From Jacaranda mimosifolia (Eukaryota > Streptophyta > Magnoliopsida > Lamiales > Bignoniaceae): DNA of 64,000 bases. The notes under the pieces are model-generated. The model saw nothing but the letters and a program-made list of their open reading frames with translations, had not been told where the DNA came from and searched no databases. A program made the translations under genes and the position numbers. Location: contig CM032123.1 of the NCBI GenBank assembly GCA_018894105.1, forward strand, positions 4,899,001-4,963,000. Reading direction: 5' to 3'. This document shows positions 21,843 through 35,224 of the stretch, piece by piece (position 1 is the stretch's first letter; each line of letters begins with the position of its first letter).

Positions 21843-23858
21843 AAAACATTGTTATGCCCGAGAAGGTGGAACGATTTTGTGCCAGCTTGGGATTGCCACG
21901 TGCTTGGACACCCAAAAAGATAAAGTGAATATTTGAGAGGATGACACGTATGAGGGAACATGTACCCCCCGATGCTTATTGTGTTCCTATTTTGCACAAG
22001 TAATACTCTTTTGAAAGGGAGATAATTTTTCCATTTTTGAGCAAACATACTTCAAACATAGCCAGGCCACACGACTCTTGATTTTTTGGCACATCATTAG
22101 TGTGTTACAACCTTATGGCCATGTAAAATGACAGGGATGAAAACAATGCTAGCATGAGCCAGTTAGCTACTCGGCATAGTGTAAATATCTCCTTAAAAAT
22201 CTATTTATAGACCATATCTGTTTATAAAAATAAAAATAAAAATAAAAAATATAGATATGTTACTCAAAAATGAAATAAGTTTGAATATATTTTAACTTAT
22301 CAAATTTAATTCACAATTATTAAAGTTAAAATTCAGAAATGTCGAATGGTCAAATTGGTCAAGTGACATTATTCCTATATTTATATGTGTGGTATAGGAT
22401 TAGATCCCTATGGTGAATTAATATTCGTATCTGTATTTATGTATAAATAAAAAGAATAAAATTCACAAATTGATTGTACTTTGGAGGAGGGTTGGAACTA
22501 CATAATTGAAAAGAAAACATGTACCCAAAAAAAAAAAGGAAAAAGAAAAGAAAATAGGTAAAAGTTAATGTCTCTTAAAGACTATCCTAAGCATATTTGC
22601 CATCGCCCAATTTCTTTTTCCAATATGCTTTTCAAGTATAACCATGCTTTTTCCTGGTTCACATCCTCCTTTTTTTTTTTCTTTTTTTTTTTCAGGGGGG
22701 TGTGTTAATTAAGAATTTATGAGATCTTTTGTGCTTGTTGGAAAAATACAACACGTAATTTTCAACCGATCTTTTGTATTTTTAACAATATCTTTAAGTT
22801 TGATTATGTAAACTAAAAATTATTATTACTAGAATTTTATAATAAATTTTGTAATTTACACTTTAAAATTTTAATTTTAATTTAAGATCTAATGTCTTGT
22901 AAAATTTAGATATTTTTACATAAGTTTAAACTACAAAATATATATTAATTTCAAAATAGTAAGTGATAGTGTAAAAATTATCACTAATGATATATATTAA
23001 GTGACAAATAACTTTTATTTTGTCAATAACGATACTTTTTAAGTAATAATAATTTTTATTTTGTCATAATATGATTCAATAGTGATAAAAACTAATGTTT
23101 TAAGTATTCATTATTTACTATTAGTGACATCTCTATGATGACAATATGGTGGGAATAAAATAATTTGCAACAAAAATTTCATTTTCACTAGATTATCACA
23201 AGAGGTGTATCACTTTAATATGTGACAAAATTTTCATTATTACTAAATTGTTTATGAACTATTTCTTTTAACTTTCATCATATTTTACAAAATCATAAAT
23301 AAACTAAGATCTTATAGTTTCATAATTTTATTTTATTTAAATATTTTAAATACTTATTTTAATTTTTAATAATTTAAATATTTAAACACTTATCCAAATA
23401 CTACTTATTCTAAAAATATTTACGAAATATAAAAATTCTTAAGCAAACTTGACCGAAAACCATGTGAATTTGCAAGTATATATGGTTGCCAGATATTGAT
23501 TTGAATTATTGATTGACTAAAAAGAGAATATGAAGAAAAGCATGGGCACAAAAGTTTTGGGAGAAAATTTTGGACCACTCACCTATCGAAACGTTGACGA
23601 ACAGATTGTGGGGAACAACTAACCTGGCGTTGTACGAGATTACACCTCCTCCCCTCAAAATACAGTGTGATTGATTGACATTCAGGGATGGCCCCAAGAC
23701 CAAGTACTCTTGATTGTTCCACGTGTGCCAGCCCCGTACAATTATACACAATTGTGGCCCCAGAGAATATTGTGCTGTGGGACCGGAGAAGATCGACCCG
23801 ATTCGGAAGGGTGGAGAGACGTTGTGACCTCCTGGCTGGCTCCGCAGGATCCAGTGGG
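21843..23858. other. Intergenic DNA; GC-richer stretch at 23520-23858, no gene recognised
   Basis: 21843-22200 and 23520-23858 are of higher complexity than neighbours. In 23579-23884 open frames exist on both strands (101 and 78 codons), but neither shows a known motif, so no gene is called. 22950-23250 has repeated 'tagtgata' and 'gtgacaaa' words like CACTA subterminal repeats, without ends. Confidence 0.4.
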
Positions 23859-23861
23859 TCA

Positions 23862-24277
23862 GTTTTGTTTGATTTTATTTTCAAAATCCATTTTTATTTT
23901 CATGTAGTTTAAAAATTGAAAAAATAAATATAGTCTGAAAATAAAAATGAGATTGTATTTGAATTTTTTGTTGAAAAATAATGATAAAAAGGTATAGAGT
24001 TGAAAGTTTAATTGATTTATATTTTTTTATATTTAAAAAGATTTATTTTTTAAAATATATATTATTAATTTTAAAATAATAGTGGATACTTAATATAAAA
24101 TAAATTTGAATTTAATTAATGTGGTAGTAGAATGATAAGACAAGTTTTAAAAAAATTAAAAAATAAAAATAAAAATAAAAAATATTTTAAATAAAAATAA
24201 ATGGAAATTAATTATTTTTAATATTTAGATAATAATAAAAATAAGAATAGGGATTGAAAATGAAAAGAAACGGACGC
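23862..24277. mobile_element. Tourist-like MITE (family A), copy 5
   Basis: The left end is GTTTTGTTTGATTTTATTTTC and the right end, reverse-complemented, is GCGTCCGTTTCTTTTCATTTTC. TCA flanks both sides (23859-23861 and 24278-24280). The interior is AT-rich and non-coding. Confidence 0.6.
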
Positions 24278-24380
24278 TCAGGTGCCGACTGCCAAGTGGC
24301 TTAGTGGATTTCTCGCTTCCAAGTTTTGTACGGCGCCATTTGTTTCCCCATAACATGGGAGGAAGGGAAAAGAATAAGGA

Positions 24381-24404
24381 CTCTCTCTCTCTCTCTCTCT
24401 CTCT
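24381..24404. repeat. (CT)12 microsatellite
   Basis: Twelve uninterrupted CT dinucleotides. Confidence 0.95.
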
Positions 24405-24936
24405 TGAAAGAAAATTTTTCTAAAAATAATATTTTCTTTTTGTATTTCCATGTGTTCATAATGCCTCAAAATTTCTGGAAAAATAGCTATAAATATGATA
24501 TAAGATCTAAAAACAGTTAATTTTTTGTTACAGATTTGCTACTATAAAAAATGTTTAGTCTTATGTAAATAATTTATTTTTTATCACATTATAATATATT
24601 TTATTCGAATTCTCATTTTAGAATGTTGTTTAATGATTTAGTCAATTTTTGAAAGTTTCTTCATTATATTTATTGAAATAGTCTACTTCACCTTGTTCAA
24701 AAATGTAAAATTCAAAAAACAATTTTCACAACAATATATATATATATATTTATATGGATACCTAATTTTAGAAATACAACTTTTTTAAACACATATAGTT
24801 GAGGCAATTTTTGTGGAGAACTTACATTTCTATTTTCTAACATATAAAACTACCAAAATATAACAGAACAATTAAATATGCGAATACTTATAACAATTGG
24901 CACATATATCAAATTCTAATAAAATTTTATTATTAT
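24405..24936. other. Intergenic DNA, nothing recognised
   Basis: AT-rich sequence up to the Tat 5' LTR, with (AT)n at about 24737-24750. Confidence 0.5.
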
Positions 24937-25700
24937 TGATATGGGATGGCCAAAGAGGCCCAACTCCATAACTTTCGATTGGACAAAAGATACGATGTGA
25001 GTCAACCCAATTATTTGTCAGGCCCAATTCATTATTGGCCGACCGTGCTGTCAACCAGACCCAACCTCACTGGGCTTTATCCTCCAACACGAGTATCCGG
25101 AGTCGCCCATGTCGACCAGAGTCTACACAAACAGCTCATAGACAAGCATTTATCTTGACCGAGAAGGTCAAGTAGATGCGACAACCTCTCTGCTACATTG
25201 AATGCTCTGGCAGGCGGCATGCCTCCACATTAGTGGTGCATGCCACCACCAGTACCACCTTTTCTAGCTGGCTAGTCTAGTGCGCGCCTCCTGTGTACCA
25301 CCTTGTCATAAGGAGGTGGGAAGAGGCGCCACCTGGAACAGTACAGAAATTGTAGAAGAGTTAAAGGTCCTCAAGCAAGGACAAAGGCCTTTTCTATGTA
25401 ATATGGGCATCATGGATATATTAACCTCCCTAGAAAGGCTATAAGTACTCAATTGCCAGCCTTCAATAAGGTATGCTCACTATCACTAAAAGCCCTCACT
25501 CTGCTGGTCTATCTTCTAATCGATTATATACTAACTTGAGCATTGGAGTACCTTAACTGAGGGCACCTCAGCTAGCTTGATGTGTGCTATTGGTTGTAGG
25601 ACTCGACCCGATTATCTCGATAAGAATCTCTATCGACCTCACACCTGGTCGAATATATTAGACATTAGCTCAACTTATCCAAATACAATTCACACCCTCA
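24937..25700 (+). repeat. Tat 5' LTR
   Basis: This 764-bp LTR begins TGATATGGGA and ends ACACCCTCA. It matches 35250-36070 throughout, but lacks about 70 bp present in the right copy (right copy about 35442-35510). Confidence 0.92.
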
Positions 25701-25725
25701 TCATATGGCACCATATGTGGGAAAC
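25701..25725 (+). other. Probable primer-binding site of the Tat element
   Basis: Right after the LTR and a short spacer the sequence reads TGGCACCATATGTGGGAA (25706-25723), resembling the TGGCGCC-starting sites of Tat and Athila elements. I did not assign the tRNA. Confidence 0.55.
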
Positions 25726-25758
25726 GTGAGTTCGCAACTAAGGAAAATAGTTAACACT

Positions 25759-27222
25759 ATGCGAATCATTTCTGAAAGAGAAGAGAATAGGAGGTCCCCA
25801 ACCCTTCCTCCTTGACCCCAACAAGAACCAGATGTGGTGGGACCCAACTCTCAGCTAGAACAAGTGGTCACCCTTACTATACCCCAGCTCATGCAACTGA
25901 TAAGCGAGCAGATATTAGCTTAAATTTTTGCTCAACTATCAGCTACCCTTAACAAACACAACAATCAGCTTAGTCTAGCTGTTAATGCTACTCCCCAACC
26001 TTCACAACATGATGAGAGGCCCCCAAAAGAAGAGAAGGGCGGACCAGAAGCCAAACATCCCCCAACTCGACAACAGGATAGCTCGGGGCGATTCCCAAGG
26101 GAAGAACCCCAACCCAATCCTCGAGAAGAAATGGCTAACTCGGTAGATCACCTCGGCCGACCTATTCAAGCCCCACAACGTGATAGGGTCGAGCGCCCAA
26201 GACCTCCGACGAATAGGAATTTATCCCAGGTTGGTTGAGAATAATGGGACGAAGTATCCCACCAAGTTCAATAGTTGAACAGATGTTTGGAGGAGATTTC
26301 GAGGAGAAACTTTGAGAGGAACCCTCATTATGATGGTGCTCCCTGGCTTCATCGAGAATGGGAGTCATCATTCGTGCAAGAGACAATCGATAAGTGCATT
26401 GCTGTTGATGCCAAGGTTCCTACAAGATTGACCTGGTATGATGGCTCATCGGATTCGAACGAGCATCTGCTACAATTCGAGCACATAATGCAGCTGTATG
26501 GGCACAACGAGTACATCCATGTCAAGATGTTGGTCACCATATTCCAAGGAATTGCACTCAATTGGTTCGTTAAATTAGAGCCATCATCGATCTACTCAAA
26601 CGACCAGCTATGCGACAAGTTCCTCCACCAGTTTGCTAGTCAAAGAAAGGCGAAGCTCCCCCATACCTATATGCACACCATTAAACAGAATGAGGGAGAG
26701 TCCCTTTGCAACTTTTTCACTAGATTTAACACAAAAGTTTTGAAGATTGATAGTCCTCGGATTAAGTTTCTGATCAATGTGCTTTTCCTGGGTCTTTACC
26801 ATAAGGAATGCGCCAACGCTTTGGTCAGGGAGCTGCCAATGGAGGGGTTGCTCGACCTTGCGAAGAGGTACATGACTCAAGAGGACATGAACAAACTCAA
26901 GTATGGTAATCCGAACGGCAAGCAAAAGAAGGGAAAAGAGAAAGATGACAGACAGCATAAAGATGGTCATCAATCTTCAATCAAGCATTTTCACAACTAC
27001 CTTTCCCTCAACACCACCATAAAGGAGAAGTTGTTTTCCATTCAGCATGACAACCTCCTTAAAAAGCCTAGGAAGTTGATTGAGACAGAAGCAATGAAGA
27101 GATACAAAAAGTACTGTCACTTCTATAGGCATAAATGCCATGATACATATGCCTATTTCAATATTCATGACGAGATTGAAAGGCTTTTTCGACAAGGGCA
27201 TTTGAAAAAAATTTATCGATGA
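25759..27222 (+). pseudogene. Tat gag (broken)
   Basis: A single frame runs from the ATG at 25759 to 27222 with a few internal stops (for example near 25816 and 26238-26275). The last 315 codons, from 26275, are open. This part contains the retrotransposon gag core with the 'ALNWFVKLEPSSI' block and 'QFASQRKAKL', followed by a lysine-rich tail ('KQKKGKEKDDRQ') and a Cys/His-containing segment near 'YCHFYRHKCHDT'. The N-terminal part is rich in Pro, Gln and Glu. Gag would form the particle that packages element RNA. Confidence 0.85.
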
Positions 27223-27509
27223 AAAAGCTAGATAGAAAACAGGTGTAACCGACCAGATTCCTTGTAAAGAAAGGTAGGTTAGCTTGAGGAAAGAAGATAA
27301 GGGAAAGAAACCTGCTTATGATCCCCGCCTATCTATTAGTAGAGTAGTTAATACCATTGCTGGAGGCCTATTAGAAGGGGACTCCAAATCAACAAGAAGA
27401 CAGGACCAAAGGAGACTGGAATCAACCAAATCTACCTCAGTCGAAATAGTCTTCCAACTCTCGAGACTAATCTCTTTCTCCAATACCGACCTCTCTCGCA
27501 TCGAGAATT

Positions 27510-30500
27510 AGGGAGTTGACAAAAAGCTAGATTACCCCTTGGTTGTATCTGTCAAAATAACCAACTTTAAGGTGAGGAAGGTGTTGGTCGACAATGACAG
27601 CTCTACAAATATTATTTTCTTATCGACCTTGAAGAGAATGAACATGGAAAAACTGAAATTTGAGCCCGTTCATGCCCCACTCATCGAATTCGGGTGGTCG
27701 GAGATCATCCCCAAAGGGTTCATAAACTTGTCCACTTCATTCGAAGAGGCCCCTCGATGAAGAATGCTCATAATTAACTACCTGGTCATCGACGCACCCT
27801 TTGCTTACAATGCTATCATTGGTCGACTAACGCTGAATGATTTTTGAGCTGTAGTCTCGACCTACCATATGAAGGTCAAGTCTCCAATAGCCGCTGGAAC
27901 TAGCAAACTCCTCTACAATATGAAGAAAGCTTAGCGCTTTTACACAATTTCGATCGAGGCAAATGAACAAAAGGCCCAACCAAAACTGAAACCCTCGGGG
28001 GACATCCCATTAACAGAACTTGAGGAAGGACAACAGAACAAAAAGCAAAAATTGGAAGAAAAAAAGGTCAAACCTATCAGAGAGTTCAAGACTATTGAGT
28101 TGGAGCAGGAGATCCCGATAAGACCACCAGAATTGGAACTAATCTAGGCAGCGACATGGAGTACCTAATACACGATTTTCTCTATAGGAATGTTGATGTA
28201 TTTTCTTGGAAGGCTTCTGACCTATAAGGAATCAACCCCAGTAGCATCGTCCACCACCTCAACGTCGACCCCTCATCAAATCAATCAAGCAGAAGACTAG
28301 AACCTTCAATACGGATAGATGCCAAATCATTGAAGATGAGGTCAATAAACTTATAGAGGCAAGATATATTGTAGAAATTCAATATCCAAATTGGCTTTAT
28401 AATGTAGTCCTTGTCCTTAAGAATGAGGGAAAGTGGCGAATGTGTAATGATTTTATCGATTTGAATAAAGCTTGCCTTAAAGATCCTTACACGTTGCCTC
28501 ATATAGATTTATTAGTAGATTTCACTGTTGGTTGTGATATTTTAAGTATGATGGATGCATTTCAAGGTTATTATCAAATTTTCATGGCCCTCAAAGATAG
28601 AGATAAGACCTCTTTTGTTGTTTAAAATGGTGTATACTATTTCTTGGTCATGCTTTTTGGGCTAAAAAATACAGGGGTAACCTACCAAAGACTTGTGAAC
28701 TTTATGTTCAAAAATGAGAGCGGTAAAACCATGGAGGTCTATGTTAACGACATGATCGCCAAAACAGAAAGGGAACAAAACCACTTGGTCGACCTCGGTC
28801 ATACATTTTCATTATTGCAAGCATTCGGCATGCAGCTCAACTCTAACAAATGCACATTTGGGGTGAGAGGGGCAAATTTTTGGGGTTATATGGTCAGCCA
28901 AAGAGGCATCGAAGCAAATCCACAAAAGATCTAGGCCATTTTGGACATATGACTCCTCGGACAGTTAGAGACGTTCAGCGCTTAGTCGGAAGGACTATCG
29001 CTCTGGGGCAGTTCATTGCTCGGCTAGTTGATAAGAGCTACCGTTTCTCAAAATCCTCAAGAACATGAAGAATTCCAGTGGACAGAGTAATGTGACCAAA
29101 CCCTAGTCGAATTGAAGTAATATGTATCAATGGCACCAATACTTGAGAAGCCTGATGTCGTAGAAGTTTTACACATTTATTTGGCAGTGTCGTCAGCAGC
29201 AATTAGCTTAGTTTTGGTCTCGACTAAACACAACAACCATCGACCTGTGTACTACTGCAGTAAAGCATTGCAGGGCCCTAAGCACAACTATTTGGAGATT
29301 GAAAATTTTGCCCTTTTTTTGGTCACTGCTATTAGGAAATTGAGGCCTTATTTCCACTCTCACTCCATTGTTGTCTTAACAAACCAACCGTTGAAACAAG
29401 TGCTGTCAAAACTAGATACGTTGAAAGGTTGACGAAGTAGGCTATCGAGTTAAGGAAGTTCGACATCACCTTTCAGCCTCGAATTGCTATAAAGGCCCAA
29501 ATGTAAGCAGACTTTGTCGTTGAGAAACTTGACCTACCCGACCAGCTCGACCAAGACTTCCTTATGTGGACTTTGCATGTCGATGGTTCGACAACTTCCT
29601 CAGGAGGAGAAATTGACGTCTCCCTGTGCTTTTCGTAGGCTAAGAAGTATGACTTCGCCATCAAACTCGACTACCCCATTACAAACAATAAGGTAGAGTA
29701 TGAAGCCCTCCTCGCTGGTATGAGGATGGTTGTTGATAGGGGAATCGAGCAGCTAGCAGCCATCACTGATTCTCAATTGGTCATAGAACAGTTTAAGGAA
29801 AATTTCGAAGCTAAGAAGACTACAATGAGCAAATATTTAGCCGAGGTCAAAAGATTACAACAACTGTTTAAGAGTTCATCCTCAGTCAAGTCCCTTGATC
29901 AGAAAACGAAAGGGCCAATACTTTGTCAAAATTTGCTAGCTCGGTAAAATGAACTAAGGATAGAACCATCACATTCCTAGTTGTGAACAAAACCCACCAT
30001 AGGAGGTCTTAACCAGAGTTTGGTGGAACAGATCAGAGAAGCACCTCCCTCCTGGCAAAACAAGTTAAAAGCTTATTTATGGGAGGGAAAAACGCCCGAG
30101 GATAAGGCCCAAGCACGCAGGCTTAGAGGTCGAGCAAGGTGAGCAGTTAAATTTGCGCTCTACAAGCATGGTTAGCTTTACAGAAGATCAATTATTGGAC
30201 CACCATTGAGGTGTCTAACCCCGGAACAGGCTCATGAGGTCTTACAAGAAGTCTATTTGGGAATTTGTGGCAATCATTTTGGAAGAAGATCTTTGGCCCA
30301 TAAAATCATCAGGATAAGGTATTTTTGGCCAACTTTGCTCAAGGACGCCATCGACTTCGCCCAAAAATGTCCATTTTGCCATGTCCACTCCAACATACCA
30401 CATCGACCTACGTCAATGTTGGTGCTTATTCAAATCACTTGGCCATTCGACCAGTGGGGGATAGATATAGTCGGTTCTTTTTTGAAAACCACAGGTCAAA

Positions 30501-31204
30501 GAAAATCTATCATCATTGCAGTCGAATACTTCACAAAATAGGTCGAAACCGAAATGATCCTGAAGATAACAGACGCAACCAATTAAAGTTTCATCTGGAA
30601 AAATATTATCTATTGTTTCAGCATGCCCAAAGTACTAATATCAGATAACGAGGCACAGTTCTAGAGTAGAAACACGAGGAGCTAGTGCGAAAATTTGGGG
30701 ATTCAACAATACTTTACCTCAATCGGGAACCTTCAAGCCAATGGCTAAACAGAAGTCACGAACAGGACCATTTTGGACCACCTCAAGGCTCGACTTGAAG
30801 GAACTAGAGCAAGTTGGGCGGATGACCTCCATAGGGTGCTTTGGGCGTATAGAATAACCCCTCGAACTGCTACCGATCACCGTCCAACAGAACTGATACA
30901 ACATACTACTCGAGTAATCAATTGCAACCTGATCAGAAATGACTCCAAAAGAGAATTCAACCTTGAGACGATCGATGAACTGCATTAGCAAGCATACATA
31001 ACAATGCAGAAATATAGGTCGAAGATGGCCCAGTGTTATGATAGGGGAGTTCGACCTAGAATGTCGGAAAACTTGATCCAAAGTGGGAAGGGCCATACTT
31101 GTGGTCAAAGTAGCAAAACATAACGCCTATCGACTTGCAGATATGAATGGTAATGAGGTCCATCGACCATGGAATGCGGTGAACTTGAAAAAGTTTTATG
31201 TGTA
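27510..31204 (+). pseudogene. Tat pol: protease, RT, RNase H, archaeal RNase H, integrase (broken)
   Basis: The protease active site reads DNDSS at 27590-27604 where DxGSS is expected. RT spans about 28300-28930 and its catalytic box reads YVND at 28740-28751 instead of YVDD. RNase H is at 29130-29430. A second RNase H at about 29565-29900 has 'LHVDGS', 'NNKVEYEALLAGMRM' and 'ITDSQLVIEQF', typical of the archaeal-type domain of Tat elements. Integrase at 30206-31204 has 'CGNHF', 'CPFCHVH', the first Asp in 'WGIDIVG', the second in 'ISDNEAQF' and the Glu near 30755. There are many stops (28622, 28933, 30539, 30663 among them). Altered protease and RT active sites show long-term loss of function. 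Confidence 0.88.
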
Positions 31205-31291
31205 AAGAAACTAAGGTCTCCCCTCGACTAGACCAAAGTATCCCTTCAGATCAATAAAAACTATTTATGTTTCTACAACTGCTCATTCACA

Positions 31292-31650
31292 CCAGCAAAC
31301 TAAGGCCTCGTAGCCTAAACTGAGAAATGATTTAATCGTTTAGAGTCGACCCCAAAGTCGATCTCACATCGTTTCATACCACAAACTAAGGCTTCAACCC
31401 TCAATCGATAAACAAGTTAATTATTTAAAGTTGACCCCAACAATCAACCCCATAAATGTATTTCAAGCCACAGATAGGCTTCCAGCCCAAACTGAAATGA
31501 CTTAATCATTTAGAGTCGACATCGGTTTTAAGTCGCCCATTAAAGTTTCAAGCCCAAATTACTAAACGTGTTAATCATTTTCAACAGCAACTCATGGCTT
31601 CAAGCCTAATCAATGAACAAACTGATCATTTAGATTTGTCTACGCTAAAA
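31292..31650 (+). repeat. Degenerate tandem repeat, about 85-bp unit, in the Tat 3' region
   Basis: Units starting near 31292, 31378 and 31466, with a shorter one after 31550, share 'aaactaaggc', 'gattta..tc.tttaGAGTCGACC' and 'aagcc' blocks. They lie just after the integrase stop. Tandem repeats in this place are known for Tat-lineage elements. Confidence 0.65.
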
Positions 31651-32299
31651 ATGAAGGAGTAAATTACTTGCAATCAACCATGTCGACAAGCACAACCAAA
31701 AATTGATCTCATTGTCAAAAACTAAGTCGCTCAAACGATACACATATTGTAGTGACAACGTTGAGCATAAAGTAGGAGTTAATTTAACAAATTTGGGCAC
31801 CAAGCCTATTCAAGTCAACCAAGTTATCGACGAAAAATAATATTTCAACACCTATTTTAAAATAGATTAACTCAATGAGAATGTACTTGGATTGATACTA
31901 TTATTCTTGTGCATGTCGATTTCGAAATTGACCACTGACTTGGCCTTAAATCAATTTGTGGGATCATTTTCCCACAAGAGGGAATGAGAAGAATTGTAAA
32001 ATGGATTGCTAGCTATGCCTAGATCGTGGATAAATGTTACTAAGCTCTTTTGTTCGAAGGTTGCATCATTCAACTAGCTAATGTAATAATAAGGCAATAA
32101 ATAGGCAGTACGAATATGAACAGAAAGTTGCATTCTATTTATTCAAATTTGAAAGTACATAGTTACCAACTTCGTTTTCAAACAAACAAAGAAAACCGAA
32201 GCACTAAAAAGGGAAGAAAGATAATCGAATACATCTAGATGAGCAAAAAACACCATTCACTATGTTTAAGTAAGATTTGATTACAAAGCTGAGGAAAAT

Positions 32300-34851
32300 A
32301 CAAGAAAGACTAAAGCAAATGCCCCACAGGGCGAACAGACTCAACAAAAAAAAAAAAAGAAAGAAGAATAACCAACCTAATCAGCTACTGCCTCAGCTCG
32401 ATTTCGTTCCTTCTCCATTCGTTCCTCACGCAGCTGCCTCATCGATTGCTTGGTCTAACTCACGGAGGAAGGCATGAGAATAATTGTAGCGGGACCCTCA
32501 ACTTCTTGCTCGGGCGTTGGCTGAATTATGAGGGTTGGCCGAGAAGGCCCCGCTTCATCAGCAAGAAATATGCGACCAGCTGAAGGAAAGAAGGTAGCCA
32601 CATCGATCTTTCCATCCCTAATATCGAACGCAAAGTCATAAGGTAAATTTTATGGTCACGTCGACGAGCCTCATTTGAAGATTAGCAGCAGTCCTGACCG
32701 CGGGCACAACGGTAGGCCCCTCCACAAGAGCATTATCTTCGAGAAGAACATTCTCTTCGGCCTGAGGGAGGTCAGGATAATCCACAAGTTGTTTAGTCTG
32801 CATTGGGTTCAGTCGTGCTCGATCCTCGGGTCATATTTGGTAGCCGAGGTACTTTAGCTGCTTTATGGCCTCCTCGAAGGCCTCATTCACGTCATCGATG
32901 GAAAAGATGACGTTGACGTCTTAAAACATCAAGCACAACATAAATTGCTACACAACTTCTCGTCGGATGAGTAGCAGCGTCCTGAAGAACTCAGTCCGAG
33001 CATAATTCATTGCTATATGGTTCCCATGCGACTGACCAAACTCATAGTTGGCCTGTATATCCAACCTCACATGTAGCAGAACTCATCCACTCTACTTCTC
33101 TCAACCACCACAGCCATAAGTTGTGCGTCCTTATCTTGGAGCTGCTTGATTCTCGACTGAGCAAAGTCGAGATGAGTGTTTGTCACCTCACTCTCATTAT
33201 GCTCCTTTTGGAGCTCCTCCCGATCATCCAGGGCCAGCTTAGCTTTGCAATAAAAGTGATAGCCCGGCTGGCTGACCTGCAGCAGAAGCAACCTTAGTCC
33301 ATAGATGAATGCAAAAACTCGACTAAAACTCAACTAGAAACTTACCCTATTAGAATAGTACACTAAGGCTTTTAGCTCCCCCACCTAGGACATCTCCATC
33401 ATCTTTATCTGGTCAAACATAAAGAGCCCGGCAATCATCATTTTTAAGGGTGCTAAATCGGTCAACCACGCAGACATCATTGGGTAAGAGTTTTGGATCA
33501 TCAATTGGGTTTCGAACCGAGGCGAAGGTATGTTCAAAAGTGGGAACAGTTTATTCTCAGGGTCGACGCCCTAAGAGATCAAAACCGATTGGTTTATTCG
33601 TGCCTCAGCCTTTCCCTTCCCCTTGTCAGCTGTAGTTTTCTTTTGAGTAGGTTTAGGCTGCTCGACCGCTGCCCTCTTTTGTCGAGCTGAAGGACTACTA
33701 GTGCTGACAGGAGTTGGTTGGGACGATTGAGTAGCTGGCGCAGGCAATACTACTTGCGGCAACAGAGCAGCTTCTCATCGAGCGAACCCCTGGCGGTGCT
33801 CCGCACCCTTTGCATCCGCGTCATTGCCTATTAGCAAGTTTAACTCATTATCTCTTCTTGATCGGCAAAACAACAAGAAAAAGACGCGTCAACATCGACC
33901 AAAAATTTGAGAAAAACTACTAAAAGACAAGTAAAGACATCTATCTAGTATGCTGACGGGTAGGTCTAGCGAGCAGGCGATAAGCCTGCCAGCACTAGGT
34001 TCCTCTCCTCGACACACCTCGAGGCCTCCAAATTCCCAAACTCAACTAAATCCCGAATGAAAAAGGTATTATACTATGTTGAGGTTTCGTTCCCAAGTAT
34101 CTTGACATGGCCCCTCATCCAACCTCTAGTATGTTAAATGTGACCCCACCCGGAGATTGGACAAAAAAGTAACTGCTTTTCCAAGTTTAAGTGAACGAGG
34201 GAGAGAGGGTCACTAGAAATTTTCGTTGAGGGCGGGCCATGAAGTAGTAAAAGCCCGACTCCTTAGTACTCCCGACTTCCAGGACATAGGAAGATGAAAA
34301 AGATTGCTATAATTTGCGAAGGTCAGGGGTTGGTTATAAATATATAAGAAAACCACAAAACTATATAAAGTCGAGAAGCAGTTTAGTAGTAATTGGGTAA
34401 TGTAAACTTGGAGGCCTGTAAGGAGGTCGATTATTAGTTGGGCAACCGAAAACCTAAGCCTACATCTAAGGGCATCCTTGAAAACTGTGATACAACTGAC
34501 AAGAGGTCAATGCATCCTATCGTCAGACCGAGGGACAATTAACTTAAACTCTCGGGAAATATGATATAGCTGCCTAAAGAGCTCAAGATCACCCTCAATG
34601 ACTTTTGACACAATCTCGCTATAGTGGTTGGGAGTAATTAATCGACCACAGGAAATTGGAGGTCAACTCGGCCCCGCCTCATCCCCCGTAGCAATACGAT
34701 TATCACTAGAACTACTGGAAGAAGTCGAGTTATCGCTAGATGACTTATTGGACTCGCTAGTCAAGTCATTCTCCCTAGTCGAACCCAGTTCCAACCAAGT
34801 TGTCTCACTATCACTCCCTTGACTGCTATTGTCACCAAATACACTCAACAT
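32300..34851 (-). pseudogene. Antisense ORF of the Tat element (broken)
   Basis: Read on the minus strand between pol and the 3' LTR. 34851-34663 is an open Ser/Asp/Glu-rich N-terminus starting at an ATG. 34650-34380 translates (one stop) through 'RLITPNHYSEIV' and then 'VFKDALRCRLRF', resembling the conserved first domain of antisense ORFs in Retand-type Tat elements. 33762-33571 is a Pro/Lys-rich linker, and 33333-33067 is a coiled-coil stretch ('LALDDREELQKEHNES'). Stops between the blocks make it a pseudogene. The function of these antisense proteins is not established. Domain order is seen; family assignment is from memory. Confidence 0.65.
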
Positions 34852-35224
34852 GTTTGAAAAATTATATGATCGAAATGCAACAAAGTAAACTTACTTAGTG
34901 ATTTTGGAAGACTAACGCAATTTGGGGTGTTTAAAGCAGAATGTAGTTGGCGATAAGCGCAGTAAAACAGTTGACTTGACCTTGCGGAGTGCTGTAAAAG
35001 TGAAAATAAAGGTTTTCACTGCACTTATTTATAGGCCTCAATGCGCGGTAATCTAAACGATTGCAACTATTACGCAGCTGTCTCCTGACGCTTCGCGTGG
35101 CCTAAAGTAACTACCACATTAAATATACTAAAATCTTAGTTGACTTTTGAAATCAAAACATTACCAGCGTGTTGAACCTCTTATTGAGCTACTCCCCATC
35201 CCTTCTCGTGGATAAACTTAATCA

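Noticed and set aside
22950..23250. Words like CACTA subterminal repeats ('tagtgata', 'gtgacaaa')
   Set aside because: No CACTA or TAGTG terminus and no target duplication found, so at most a fragment.
23579..23884. 101-codon minus frame and 78-codon plus frame over the same DNA
   Set aside because: Neither shows a known domain or splice context, and overlap on both strands suggests chance in a GC-richer stretch.
26608..27201. Minus-strand open frames opposite Tat gag
   Set aside because: They are antisense shadows of the gag frame, which carries the recognisable gag core.
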